Below the pieces are notes generated by a model. That model was not told where the DNA came from and made no database searches. It saw only the letters and a list, made by a program, of their open reading frames with translations. The position numbers and the translations under genes are program-made. From Leishmania mexicana MHOM/GT/2001/U1103 (lineage: Eukaryota; Euglenozoa; Kinetoplastea; Trypanosomatida; Trypanosomatidae): a DNA stretch of 64,000 nt. The stretch covers positions 1,280,084 to 1,344,083 of the forward strand of contig NC_018338.1 in the NCBI RefSeq assembly GCF_000234665.1, in the 5' to 3' direction. Of this stretch, positions 20,708 through 30,646 are shown one piece after another; position 1 is the first letter of the stretch; each line of letters opens with the position of its first letter.

Positions 20708-21819
20708 TCCCCTTCCTCTCGAGTTTGCGTGGAGTAAAGAGACCCAAGTCAAGCGAGTTCTTCGTTTTCTTTTAAGGGGGAGCCGAGCAGCAGCACTGTT
20801 TTGGTGTCCGCAGACTTCGTCGCCGACGAGGTGAAGTTGAGATGTGCGTCGAGCTCCCGTCGTAGCGTTCTGTCAAAGAAAAACCAAGAGAGAGGCACGA
20901 GAAAAAACGCTGCCGTTGTGCCGGCGAAGAGCACTTTTCTAGAGAGTCGCAGCTGTTCAGCGGCAGGTGGTGCGCGAGATTGATAAAGACGATGTAAGGT
21001 TGTGTGTGTGTCCGTATGGGCGTGCTGCGTGCGCGACTCTGTGACGTCTGCGATAGCCCCGCTGTGCCGTCGACAATACCCGAGCGTACCTGATTACAGG
21101 CGGGAACGAGAGCAGGTCAGGTCAGACGTGACGCGAAGCGAAGGAGGACATGGATGGCGAAGAGCAGAGACACGCCGCCAGAAAGAGAGACAAGTAGAGC
21201 GCGGGGCGTGAGCAGACGAAGAGCGCGATCACAGAGACTACCAAAAGCGAGACGGAGAAAAGACCCGCAGGTAGAGCAAACATACGCATACACCAAGAGA
21301 CACATACGTGGCGGTCAGACAGATGTGTCGTCAAGACGCCACAAGCAATGCTGCTCAGGGGAGCCGAAAAGAAGCCGGTCTCAGCCTCCAACTCCCTTGA
21401 TGCGCGTCATGTCAAATGAGATAAGACAGTCGAGTATCGATACGTCAAATCGAGCTTTCATGACTACCGTTTAGTTGATTCTCCACATGAATGGAGTAGC
21501 TGTACGGCAAGGGTGCGGCAGTCCGATATCCTGTTTCCTCTGTGTTTGTGTGTGGCAAAACGATGGCGTTCGTGGGATCTCCTCCGTGCACACTCACGCG
21601 TGCGCTCGCGCACGGCAGCTGCAGGAATACCCAAAACTCGGCACACCAGATGAGGAGCATCAATCGATAACACACAAGGGCAGAAGCACACACAGAGGAA
21701 CAGGGCAAAGAAAACGGCAGCCACAGATCCATAGCACTCTGCAGCAAACGCACCGTCCCTACGTGGCAAGCGGACACCACAGTTGCCTCTCGCCGATCGA
21801 CCCATTTCTCGAACGCTGG
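20708..21819. other. intergenic region
   Basis: No supportable gene. It carries the CDC50 leader (minus strand, pyrimidines near 20715-20745) and the 3' UTR of the upstream gene. Small open frames on either strand are Arg/Ser-rich shadows. Confidence 0.55.
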
Positions 21820-23850
21820 TCAGTAGCGAGCCGGTCGGCGGTGACTGCCTTCGCTTCTCTGGCGGGCACGCATACTCTTCACCGCGTCCTTCTCTTGCTG
21901 TTTCGTGTACTTCTCTGTTAACTTCGCCTGCCACTCCCCCACAAAACGGAATGGGACCAAAAAATCGCGGCGACCGCGGACGGCTCGCAACTCACGCAAG
22001 GTACGCTCATCAGCCTCGCTGGTGTGTGGTGATGAGGACAAGGAGAGGGATGCGATGGTAGGGGACCGGTCCGCGAGTACCTCCACCTTGTCAGGGTATA
22101 GAATCAGCACCTCGGCTATGATATCCTGCATGGCGAAAAGTCGCTCACGCACAAGCCGCGGCAGTCGCGGGAGACTTCGACTGATCGTCGTCCCTTCTCG
22201 AGGGTCGCTACGGAGGGAATAGGAGGAGAAGATGTGCAGGAGTATTTCCTCCCCAGTAACGCTTTCGATGGAGCGCTGAGCGGCCTTGGGGGCATCGGCG
22301 CGCTGCACCAGGATGCCGTGCCGCGCATCGGATAGCTGAAACAAATCATTCCGTGCTTGTAACAGCTCCATCACATTTTGAGGAAAAGCTTGCACGGCAG
22401 GCTGCGGCAACGATCCTAAGAGCGCCGACTGATGTACCCCATCACGCAGCGGGAGAAGGTCAAAGAGATGCTGTGCTAGGACCCGGTCGTCGAAGTACGG
22501 GGTTGGGTTGCGCATGTAGGCGAGCTGGCGCTGCAGTTTGCGCTTGCGGCGTCTCTGGCGCGAACTGAGGCCGCATGCACTTGCCGCCCGGTCCACAGTG
22601 AGTGTCTCCAGCTCGCGTAGTATGCTCTCCTCGTGCGCGCCCGCCATGTCTGGTGGGACGAAGCGCTCCTCGAGCCGAAAGCGCACGTAGACGGAGGCGC
22701 ACAAGGATGGCGGCAGCGTGGCGTCATACGCTGCGCAAACCGGCGCCGAAGAAGAAGCCGCGGCAGAGGGGGTCGGCGCGCATGCCTGCTGCCCGCTATT
22801 GACGGTCGTGGGGGCCACATAGCGGACCTCGAAAAGAGCAGGCGCGCTCAACAAAACGTGCCAGACATCCCGCCCGGGTGGCAGGAGAAGGGTTGCCTGC
22901 TCCTGTAGCTCACCCGAGAAGAGCAGCTCCGTTGCTGTGGTCGGCAGTACACGCGCCACCCGGTACCACTCGTACGGCTGCACCGCATGCTCCGCCATCC
23001 GCGTGTTTGGTGACTGCAGCATTGGCACAGCGGCGCTGTCATCGCCTGCCGAAGGGTCGAGTCGCAGCTGCGCATACCCGTGTTCGAGCACGTGAGTCAG
23101 CTCCGCCTCATCAGCTAAAGTACTGCGAGAGGTGCAGTGCGCCGGGTGCTCGTGAAAGATGAGCCATGCTCTGTGCTGTGGCGATCGAAGAGCATCGAGC
23201 ACGCAGGCCCTAACCTGCTGCTCTTCGGCTTCCGGGACAGTCGTCCAGAGGGCCTTGACTGGCACGAGGTAGCTCGGGAACAGCTGCCGGAGCTCAGCGA
23301 AAATAGCCTGGACGTCCACTGAGCTCGACTTTGGGGCTGTAGCAGCGGCATTACCAGACGGAGACGATGAAACAGCGAACGAGTGACCCGCTGCGGCACC
23401 CGCGTTGGCCCGGCGGCACGGCGCTGCGGATTCTCTCTGCCTGAGGCGGCTGCGCACCACGTGCACCTGCCCGATCATTTTGCTTTCAAAGCGCTCCGCG
23501 TAGCGAGACAGCAGGGGCCGCAAGCCGCCGCAGATGGGGTCACACACGCGCTCCATCAGCTCTGGCGGCAGCTGGCGTGAGATTTGCGGAATCGAGGTGA
23601 ATGTTGCCGGGATGTAGGAGCTCACCTCATCCACAAGCGCATCGAGCGGTGAGGGGGGGGATCGAGAGCACAAGCTGGTTGGCGTGCTTGAAAAGTGCAC
23701 CATCCGCCGGATTGTGATGGCAGAAGAGCAGAGAGCCATGGCGTGTGGCGCCACTTGCGCCTCGGCTCTTGGGTAGGTTCTCTCTCGCCGCCCAGCTGTG
23801 GTTGCAGCCGCCAAGGTGAGGCGGCCAGTGTACAGTCTTGCTTGCCACAT
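21820..23850 (-). CDS. predicted mitochondrial protein of unknown function, 676 aa
   Basis: I do not recognise a named family. The chosen ATG at 23850 gives MWQARLYTGRLTLAAATTAG followed by RRERTYPRAE, a good mitochondrial targeting profile; the codon before it in the open frame is GTG. Helical segments include LDALVDEVSSYIPATFTSIP, IFAELRQLFPSYLVPVKALW (about 190-210) and late block NVMELLQARNDLFQLSDARH, followed by MQDIIAEVLILYPDKVEVL. A charged Arg/Lys run (RQRRRKRKLQRQLAYM) lies in the middle, and the C-terminus FVGEWQAKLTEKYTKQQEKD is basic. A role in mitochondrial RNA metabolism or the mitoribosome would fit such a basic protein but is inference only. Confidence 0.75.
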   Translation of the reverse strand: MWQARLYTGRLTLAAATTAGRRERTYPRAEAQVAPHAMALCSSAITIRRMVHFSSTPTSLCSRSPPSPLDALVDEVSSYIPATFTSIPQISRQLPPELMERVCDPICGGLRPLLSRYAERFESKMIGQVHVVRSRLRQRESAAPCRRANAGAAAGHSFAVSSSPSGNAAATAPKSSSVDVQAIFAELRQLFPSYLVPVKALWTTVPEAEEQQVRACVLDALRSPQHRAWLIFHEHPAHCTSRSTLADEAELTHVLEHGYAQLRLDPSAGDDSAAVPMLQSPNTRMAEHAVQPYEWYRVARVLPTTATELLFSGELQEQATLLLPPGRDVWHVLLSAPALFEVRYVAPTTVNSGQQACAPTPSAAASSSAPVCAAYDATLPPSLCASVYVRFRLEERFVPPDMAGAHEESILRELETLTVDRAASACGLSSRQRRRKRKLQRQLAYMRNPTPYFDDRVLAQHLFDLLPLRDGVHQSALLGSLPQPAVQAFPQNVMELLQARNDLFQLSDARHGILVQRADAPKAAQRSIESVTGEEILLHIFSSYSLRSDPREGTTISRSLPRLPRLVRERLFAMQDIIAEVLILYPDKVEVLADRSPTIASLSLSSSPHTSEADERTLRELRAVRGRRDFLVPFRFVGEWQAKLTEKYTKQQEKDAVKSMRARQRSEGSHRRPARY

Positions 23851-24520
23851 CACACAGTCACGGCCGTGCCTCTCCGCTCACTGGTGGCGTGAAAGTGAGA
23901 AGCCGAAAGCGGAAAGCGAGCGGAGTTGACGGTGGATGAAAAACGAGAAAGTCTCCTTGTCGGTCCAGTGCGCATCACCAGGGGTGAAGAGAGTCACAGG
24001 AGCAGGAAATCGGAGCCCCAAGCACCAGTGACGCTGGGCATGTGCGCAGCTAAGACCGACTCACTCCTGTGTGAAAAGAAAAGGGGTAGGTGCAGGATTC
24101 GATTGAAACGGAAGCCTTTACGAAGTGCATCGCCAGGATGCATACTACGACGCTACAGTTGGTGCCGCACCGCAGCCGATTAGTGTGGCGCTCTCGTGAC
24201 TGGTACCCCGTCACAACTGATCTGCATACGTGATTGTTTTTGTGCGTGAGCGCAACGTAAGAAAAAAGAAAAAGATACCAAAAGCGGCAAACAGCAGCGG
24301 TGAAGAAAACAAAAAAAGGAAGCAGTGCGCTCCTCCGCCAAGTGCGAGCCATCAAGGTGAAGACAATATGCGGTCCTCTTGCACCTTTTCTTTTCTTCTG
24401 GTGCCGCCTTCTGTCTTTGTGCTGTTGCTCGCCTTTTCGTAATGCGCAGCTAGCGGGAACATCCCAGGTGCCTCACCCTGCCAACCGCAGGAGTGCACGT
24501 GTGCCCAAGAGGGCGCTCAT
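23851..24520. other. intergenic region
   Basis: No supportable gene. Low-complexity UTR; A-rich stretches on the plus strand near 24260-24320 are U-rich in the sense of transcription. Confidence 0.55.
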
Positions 24521-25090
24521 TCATGGGTGAGAGAAGCTACCTTCCTCCACTGAGAATAGCACCGTCGGCGGGTCAATGTGAAGCTCTGACAGTACCCGTT
24601 CCACCTGGCCTGCTGCCTTAGCGTCCGCCAAGTGCTGCAGCGCCGCCTGCGAAACTGTCACCCAATACAGCGTGTCTGCTACGAGTGACAACGCTTGCGT
24701 GCCTTCGAGCTCGGCTCGGCGAGCGTCGATGCGCTGCTTTAGCTGCCGGTGAGAAGGCTCACACCTCTCGAGGGTAACACCAGTCTCGGTGCTGGGGAGA
24801 GGATCGGTTGTCGCGCCTCGCGGCGCGGTGTCGTCGTCGCATTCCGACCCCTTCTTGGGCGCTGTGAAGGGCTGGGACACCGCGGCAGCCGTATCTGGTG
24901 CGAGCGGTGCAAGCGTTGACGAGGTATTTGCTGCGCAGAGGTCATCTGCAAAGGATGGCGCTGCATGTAGCGCATATGCCTGGCTTCGGTGCAGCTGTCG
25001 CGCCACCGCGCGACCGGGTGCTGCAGTGTTGCACCGAGCTGTATGCTTGAAAGGTGGGTGGAACGACTTCTTGGCGGCGGTAGAGCGCAT
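24521..25090 (-). CDS. small protein with SFR1/MEI5-like C-terminus (tentative)
   Basis: 189 residues from the ATG at 25090; the open frame continues upstream only to a TTG. The first about 110 residues are Ala/Ser/Pro-rich and disordered. The last about 75 form a helix-rich block: RQLKQRIDARRAEL, ALSLVADTLYWVTVSQAALQ, VERVLSELHIDPPTVLFSVE, EGSF. The layout (a W-containing helix, a second helix, then a short 'L-x-I-D-x-x-x-L-x(4-5)-E-E-x-F' end) resembles the C-terminus of vertebrate SFR1. SFR1 is the SWI5 partner that stimulates RAD51/DMC1 strand exchange. The similarity is short and judged by eye. If wrong, this is simply a small trypanosomatid protein of unknown role. A good acceptor site supports expression. 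Confidence 0.55.
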   Translation of the reverse strand: MRSTAAKKSFHPPFKHTARCNTAAPGRAVARQLHRSQAYALHAAPSFADDLCAANTSSTLAPLAPDTAAAVSQPFTAPKKGSECDDDTAPRGATTDPLPSTETGVTLERCEPSHRQLKQRIDARRAELEGTQALSLVADTLYWVTVSQAALQHLADAKAAGQVERVLSELHIDPPTVLFSVEEGSFSHP

Positions 25091-25867
25091 GTTCGGTCCT
25101 CGCACCGTTGATGGTGTCGGTCTTTTTTTCTGTAAAAGCGGAAACAAAGGTAAGGAAAAACCTTCACTGGGTACCGCTCATGCGTCTCTCTCGAGAAGGG
25201 TGTGGGTGGGGCAAAACACGCGCTTGTAAGCGGGACGTCGCCTCCAGCTTTTCTTTTGAGTGCAAAGCAAGAGGAAGAAGCGCCGAACTCATACTGAAGG
25301 CGGCAAAGTATGCATGCGCTTCAGTGACTACCCACAACACAGACGTGGAACACACATACACGCATCAGCAGCTGGCGAGCGGAGATGCCCGCACACGTTT
25401 GAAATAGTACACAAAGAAAGAATAAGAGCGGCAGAGAAGAGTGATGGAGTGGTTCCAGAAAGAAGAGGCGGATCAGTGACGACCATCACGCGCAGCATCC
25501 CAAAGGCAGAAAACAGTTCCAGCGGAGCACGTTGCACGTGGGGGTGCACGTCTGAAAGCTTACAAGCGAGAGGGGGCACCACTTCGCATGTAGGCGGCCG
25601 ATCAAGAGACACACACACACAAGAAAAAGCGTAGAAGAGAGCTGTTTCACCCCTTCCCCCCCCCTCACCCCACCCTCTCTCTAGCTTGTGCCAAGGCTGT
25701 TTTTTTCGTGTGTGGGAGCCGCGAAGAGGTTTTCTCTTTTTTCTCTCCATTTTATGCCGTGGATGTCCAGTAGTCGGCGCATACATATGAAGCAGTGTGA
25801 TAGCAACGAGGAGGGGGCCGGCTTGCCTCAAGCGGGTGCAGAGGATCGCGTGCGCCTCTGCCTCCGC
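25091..25867. other. intergenic region
   Basis: Contains the acceptor above and the 3' UTR of the 586-residue protein gene. A CA run lies at about 25608-25620 and pyrimidine-rich DNA at 25645-25680. No gene is supported; minus-strand frame 25328-25831 is low-complexity. Confidence 0.55.
25130..25155 (-). promoter_or_regulatory. predicted trans-splice acceptor for the SFR1-like gene
   Basis: The minus strand reads a T/C-rich tract ending CCGCTTTTACAG, about 40 bases before the ATG at 25090. Tract, AG and distance are all typical. Confidence 0.45.
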
Positions 25868-27628
25868 CTATAGCCAGTGTGGTCCATACGTGGAGAGGTA
25901 CGTGGCCGTAAGGTATGCATCTGTGGTTGCCTGCTGCTGCGCCTTTTTGGCGGCCGCTCCAGACCCTGCCGCAGCAGCGGCAAAGCATTTGGGCACCTCT
26001 GCATCAAGAAAAGACACTACCTCTCTTCGCACATCCACGGCAGTAGAGCGCTGTGGCTGCTGGCTCACCAGGCGCTGCCTGCGGGATGAAGGAGAGAGCA
26101 GTCCCCCTCCGCTTGCTGTGTGGCCATCAAAAGCCTCACCCTGGTCGCGCCCATCGGGGCATGTGAGCAACCTGGTCGAAAGGACATTCCAGTCCACGGG
26201 GTAGCGTTGCAGTAGATCACAAGTTGGCTCCAGCACTTCCACCAAGATAGAAAAAGCTGGTTCTGAGAGCCGCATCACAGCTGATGCACTGCGTCCATCA
26301 GCAGCACCCGGGCGGGTTGGCGGTTCCAACGGAACGACGGCACTGGATGCGTACTGCTTTTGTGCGGGTTCTTGAGCGACAAGCGGGTTCGCGGACGACA
26401 GAGGTGCTGACACCTTCACAAGTCGTGGAGTAGAACCTGCAGACGACTTGCAAGCATTCTTCTTGTAGTCAACCAACAAGGCCTCAATGGCATGCCGATA
26501 CATACCAAGGGCACACTGCAGCAAACTCTGTAGAGTGAGCCGCAAGATGCTCTGTGTCCTCGTCAGTTCTTTCTCGTGCGCCTGCAATGCAGCGCTTTCC
26601 TTTAGCAGCGCCTCGCACAAGAGTAAGCACGACTCATAGTCGAGCAGGGCGGGGATAAGGTAGTAGCAGCGCTCTATCACGGACGACCTCACCTTGGTGA
26701 GTAGGTCGTAGCCAATGTGAAGAAGTGCATTGTGCGTTAAGGTCAGCCATGGCGCCGAGTCGTGGTCTGCATGTTGCCGTTGCGGCCGCAGCCGAAAACG
26801 CGTCAACGCGTATAGGAGGCCACCAAGACAGTTGGTGTGCACTACGACCGGTCGCGTTAAAGAGTCGGTTTCAGATTTCTGGTGCCGACTCTGCTGCGCG
26901 GAAAGCCGCTTCAGCTTCGCGCCCACCGTAGCAGGAATACTGCTGGGGTGCAACGCGTCCCAGCTGATGCGGAGCTGCTCGCGCGCCACACGCTGGGTAG
27001 CCTCCATAGCCCGCGTGCACACTTCATCACACGCCTGTTCGCCTTCCTCATCCTTGCTGAGAAGAGTGACGCAGGAGGAAGAGGCAGCCATGTCACTGGT
27101 GCAGCTGGTGCCGCCCATTGACTGGCTCGCTCCTCGTTTCTCTGCCAATGCGCACAGACGCGAAGCGAGTCGCTCTCGAATGCGTAGATCCAGCATCGGC
27201 CACGCAACGGGCACAAAATACTGCCTGTAGCGCTGCACTTCGTTCTCTTCCTCGAGGGTCAGCACTCCCCCACTTGTGATGCACAGATACTCTACTCGCA
27301 AGGCAATCCACATGCCCAGATTCCTCGTCCAACGCGCCGCTACGACGGCAGTGGCATGATCCATAACTTCGACACCGTCTCCTGCACTGCTACAATGGCA
27401 AGTGATGGGTACTGCTGCCGCCGCCGTCATCCACTGCGTCAGCAAAGGCACTTCCACTTGCTTCACGAGCGCAAGAGACGGCAATGAACCAGAATGTGGC
27501 AGCGACGAAGAAGCCTTTGTCGCTGACTTGTCACTCGACAACTCACTCCACGACGACGGGAGAAGCACGGCCAGCTCTCGTGCGTAGAGCAGTGTCTCGC
27601 GATACGTGCCCCAGTCATCGAGCTGCAT
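25868..27628 (-). CDS. alpha-helical protein of unknown function, 586 aa
   Basis: No family recognised. Starts MQLDDWGTYRETLLYARELA at an ATG. It is soluble and largely helical: ARWTRNLGMWIALRVEYLC (about 95-115), EEENEVQRYRQYFVPVAWPM (125-145), a long Leu-rich bundle at about 300-390 (YYLIPALLDYESCLLLCEAL, then SILRLTLQSLLQCALGMYRH), and a late helix MRLSEPAFSILVEVLEPTCD. The tail is Ala-rich (KCFAAAAAGSGAAAKKAQQQ) and ends TYLSTYGPHWL. The pattern is compatible with a tethering or scaffold protein, but I find no specific signature. Long, G/C-third-position-rich coding frame consistent with neighbours. Confidence 0.75.
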   Translation of the reverse strand: MQLDDWGTYRETLLYARELAVLLPSSWSELSSDKSATKASSSLPHSGSLPSLALVKQVEVPLLTQWMTAAAAVPITCHCSSAGDGVEVMDHATAVVAARWTRNLGMWIALRVEYLCITSGGVLTLEEENEVQRYRQYFVPVAWPMLDLRIRERLASRLCALAEKRGASQSMGGTSCTSDMAASSSCVTLLSKDEEGEQACDEVCTRAMEATQRVAREQLRISWDALHPSSIPATVGAKLKRLSAQQSRHQKSETDSLTRPVVVHTNCLGGLLYALTRFRLRPQRQHADHDSAPWLTLTHNALLHIGYDLLTKVRSSVIERCYYLIPALLDYESCLLLCEALLKESAALQAHEKELTRTQSILRLTLQSLLQCALGMYRHAIEALLVDYKKNACKSSAGSTPRLVKVSAPLSSANPLVAQEPAQKQYASSAVVPLEPPTRPGAADGRSASAVMRLSEPAFSILVEVLEPTCDLLQRYPVDWNVLSTRLLTCPDGRDQGEAFDGHTASGGGLLSPSSRRQRLVSQQPQRSTAVDVRREVVSFLDAEVPKCFAAAAAGSGAAAKKAQQQATTDAYLTATYLSTYGPHWL

Positions 27629-29027
27629 TAGACAGAAAATGGTGATCGCTTACCCATGTGTGGATTTGATTCACACTTTCTCGACCACCAAGCAACGTGA
27701 GAGTTGTCTCGCAACGCGCGTGCGTGGGGCTGTTTATGTGAGTGTACTCGTGGTGTACACAGTAGCGATCGCACAGGCAAAAGAATGGGAACGGGCTCAC
27801 CCGCCAAGTGCACTAGCAAACATGCACACAAGCAGTATGAAAGAAGAGAGGCAGTCGAGCAGAACGCAAGAGGGAAGGGTCAGCACGATCAAACCACAAG
27901 GCGCACACACCACATTCAAAACACGACCCACGCCGATGGCGGAGTGCACGAGTCCCACGACCGAGCAGAGCAAAAGGAGGGGGAGGGGAGGCGGTGTGCC
28001 GTAGCCACGGCAGAGACACACGCGCACAAAAGAAAAAGGCACCCCCTTTTTTTGCATTTTTCTGTCGCCGCAGCGTGCGCATGTATGAGAAGAAGCGAAA
28101 GCACACGGCTAATGTCTTTGCTTGCGTCGCTCGAGGAGCGGAAGAGAGCGCTGGTGGGACAAGAGCACGAAGTCGTATCTTGTTGAGGATGAGGAGGCGC
28201 CGTAGTGCGCTTGCTCTTCATGTATGCGTCCTTTCTTTGGTCTTCTTGGCTCGATTTGTTTTCTTATCATGTATGGAAGGAGACCAGAAAAGAACGCGCA
28301 CAGGCAACCTCGGAAACACACATACGCACACTACTGTGCAGGGAAGGAGAACAGAAGAAGACCCGCGCTGATGCTCACTGCGGACATCATTGGGCACATG
28401 GTAAAGGATAAAAGGCACAACCGCGCGAGGACGCGCGCGCACACGCACCCATATGAAGAGGGAATGAGAGCCGGAGGAGGGGGAGAAACAATCAAGCGCA
28501 CGCACGCACGTGCACACGTAGCCAGCCGCCTTCTCTCCCGGATCGCTCCATCTTGCCTTTGATGTCACGCACCGTGAGCTACGGCTAACCCGACAGAGAG
28601 AAAGAGAAGCACAGACTCTCCACAACTGAGCCGGTCGACCCTACCTGGTGCTTCTTTCCTTTCTGTTGGTTTCTGGCCATCTTCTATCATAGGAAACACA
28701 GAGGGGCAGAGGGACAAAAACGTCCGTGAGTACAATCGAGTGCTGTGTTCATTTTTCTACTCCTGCTCGCTCTCATGGTTCCTCTCAGTGCGACGACAGG
28801 TGTTCTATGCCAGCGCCAGCACCGCGCTTGGTTCTCTGTCTGTGAGTGGTGCAGTGGAAAGAGAGGAACGATACACCTTGGCGTGACTCCCCCTGTGCGA
28901 GGGTATGTATATCGGCACAACACCTCTCCATCTGCTTTGCGTGCTGGCTTGAAGTGCGCCCATCACTAACGATGGGCAAATCACGCCGTTCATTGTCGCT
29001 CTCTCCTCTAACCTCGCGTAGAGCTGT
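27629..29027. other. 1.4 kb intergenic region
   Basis: No gene supported. Low-complexity UTR between RPA3 and the 586-residue protein, with several CA/TG-rich and purine-rich runs (27970-27990, 28035-28055). Open frames up to 160 codons are Arg/His/Ser-rich and unlikely to be real. Confidence 0.55.
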
Positions 29028-29381
29028 TTAAAAAAGCTGTGGGACTTTGGTCGTCAGGCTCACGAGGCGGCGGTACACCTCAAAGTCGAATTCGTCATCA
29101 AGCATGGCGTGCTGAAAGTACGTCAGATCCCCTGTGGAAGGATCGACGTAGCAGATAAACTCGCAGACGCGGCTCACTTCCACTGCCTCTGGCACGCCAA
29201 CCACCTTTACCGACATGCCCGTCACGCCACATTTGAACTCGCCCGGGACCGTCAGCTCAAAAATGATGGAAACATACTCGCCACGGTGACTCTGGTAGGT
29301 TTGCCCCGTCACGCGCGGCGACACGCCCTGGAACACAGGGAACTTGTTGCTTGGGGTGGATTGAATGTGCTGGGCATACAT
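29028..29381 (-). CDS. RPA3: replication protein A 14-kDa subunit (RPA3)
   Basis: 117 residues, the usual RPA3 size, from an ATG. It folds as a single OB domain: FQGVSPRVTGQTYQSHRGEY ... VSIIFELTVPG form the first strands. VKVVGVPEAVEVSRVCEFIC parallels the 'VVG-x-V' strand, and DFEVYRRLVSLTTKVPQLF matches the C-terminal helix that ends in human RPA3 as '[20 protein letters not shown]'. RPA3 is the structural subunit of the RPA heterotrimer through the three-helix bundle with RPA1 and RPA2, acting on single-stranded DNA in replication and repair. The call is from structural pattern rather than high identity. Its neighbour upstream in the transcription unit is RAD4. Confidence 0.78.
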   Translation of the reverse strand: MYAQHIQSTPSNKFPVFQGVSPRVTGQTYQSHRGEYVSIIFELTVPGEFKCGVTGMSVKVVGVPEAVEVSRVCEFICYVDPSTGDLTYFQHAMLDDEFDFEVYRRLVSLTTKVPQLF

Positions 29382-30646
29382 CGCGGTTGTGTGTGTGCGT
29401 GTGTGTTTTGGGGGAGGGGGTCTTCTGAGGGGTAAGAGGCGCTAGTAGCGCAGAGTTACGTGATGAGATGAACGCGTTCGGATGGAAGGGGAAGATGTGA
29501 GGATATGTATGTGTGTGTGGGGGGGGGAGCAGTGAGTGCGGGGGAAATCGGTATAAAAGCTGGCTCGTTACAAGAGGTCAGTCAGATACGAGACAGCCAA
29601 TGAAGCAGCAAGCTGGGACACGCACGCGAGTTTCTGTGTGGTTGTGGCAACAAGAATAGTGACGAAGGAGCGAAGGCCGAAAAGTACGGGCACCAAATGG
29701 AAATGGTGACACTGTGAACGACTGCACAAAGCGAATGACACGATATGCACGAAACCAATGAGATGGAGATGCGTGGCCCAGCTCATGCAAGGCAGCTAAG
29801 TCACGTTCACGCGCATCTCCTCCAAGACCTGCGCGGTAAAAAAGAAGCATTACGGCGCTCTCTGCGACAGCGTCAGTGGCACGGACGTTTCCACAGATCC
29901 ATTGGATTCGTTTGGAGGCTTCGTGAAGGTCGGGGCCGTCATCCCTCTTCTAACAGGATCGACTTTCGCTACCCTCGACGACAAGAGCTTTTTATGTTTT
30001 GCCTCGTCGGGCCGTTTTCTTTTGTTTTTTTTGTTTCGCCTCCCCCTATGCAGGGGCACCGGGTGTCAGCAGAACAACAAATGCATCCGCCAGCGGTCGA
30101 GAACACACACGTACGTGCGTCACGGGAAGAGAAGAGAAAATGCAGACACGAGAGAAAAAAGGAAAAAAAATAACGCAACCGTCAGTCGCCGTAACTGCGG
30201 CTCCCGTGCTTCATTTCCTCTTCATTGAGTCCATTCTCTGCCACCCAACAGGAGTCAAGCTCCACTCTACCCGACGACCGTCTCAGGGCCCCCTACAGGC
30301 AGTGCGATGGCCGACTGGGATACGCCCGGGTCGCGGCCGACACTCTGCCCAGCATATGGTGGGCGTCGGGCCATTCGCTGACGCAGGTCGCTCCACCGCA
30401 GCGCCATCCAGGACGTGACCGCGGATATCGAGCAGCGACAAGTCGTGCTGGCCCTCCCCACGTCCTGGGCGCTTGACCCTGTGACGGCCAGGGGTGGCTG
30501 GGCGTTGGCAGGGATAGGGAGGAGGGACTGCTTGGCTTCCTCACACAGAGTTGGGCACTGGGCCCTGACACCACCGCATTGGGGTGTTAACCGTCATTCG
30601 GGAGGTCGTGCACGCTGAAAGAAAAAAACACGAGGAACAATGTTGA
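29382..30646. other. intergenic region RPA3-RAD4, including a SIDER-like repeat
   Basis: Holds the RPA3 leader (TG-rich 29385-29520) and the RAD4 3' UTR, in which the SIDER-like repeat at 30237-30537 begins about 110 bp past the RAD4 stop codon. No further gene is supported. Confidence 0.6.
30237..30537 (+). repeat. SIDER-like interspersed repeat, copy A
   Basis: 301 bp, starting TCTGCCACCCAACAGGAG and ending GGACTGCTTGGCT. About 97% identical by eye to copy C (40409-40708), with about eight substitutions and one indel. Part of it recurs inverted as copy B (38187-38407). It is in the RAD4 3' UTR, antisense to transcription as written. Size and placement resemble Leishmania SIDER retroposons, which act as mRNA instability elements. 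I cannot confirm the 79-bp retroposon signature, so 'SIDER-like' is provisional; the strand is that of the repeat as written. Confidence 0.75.
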
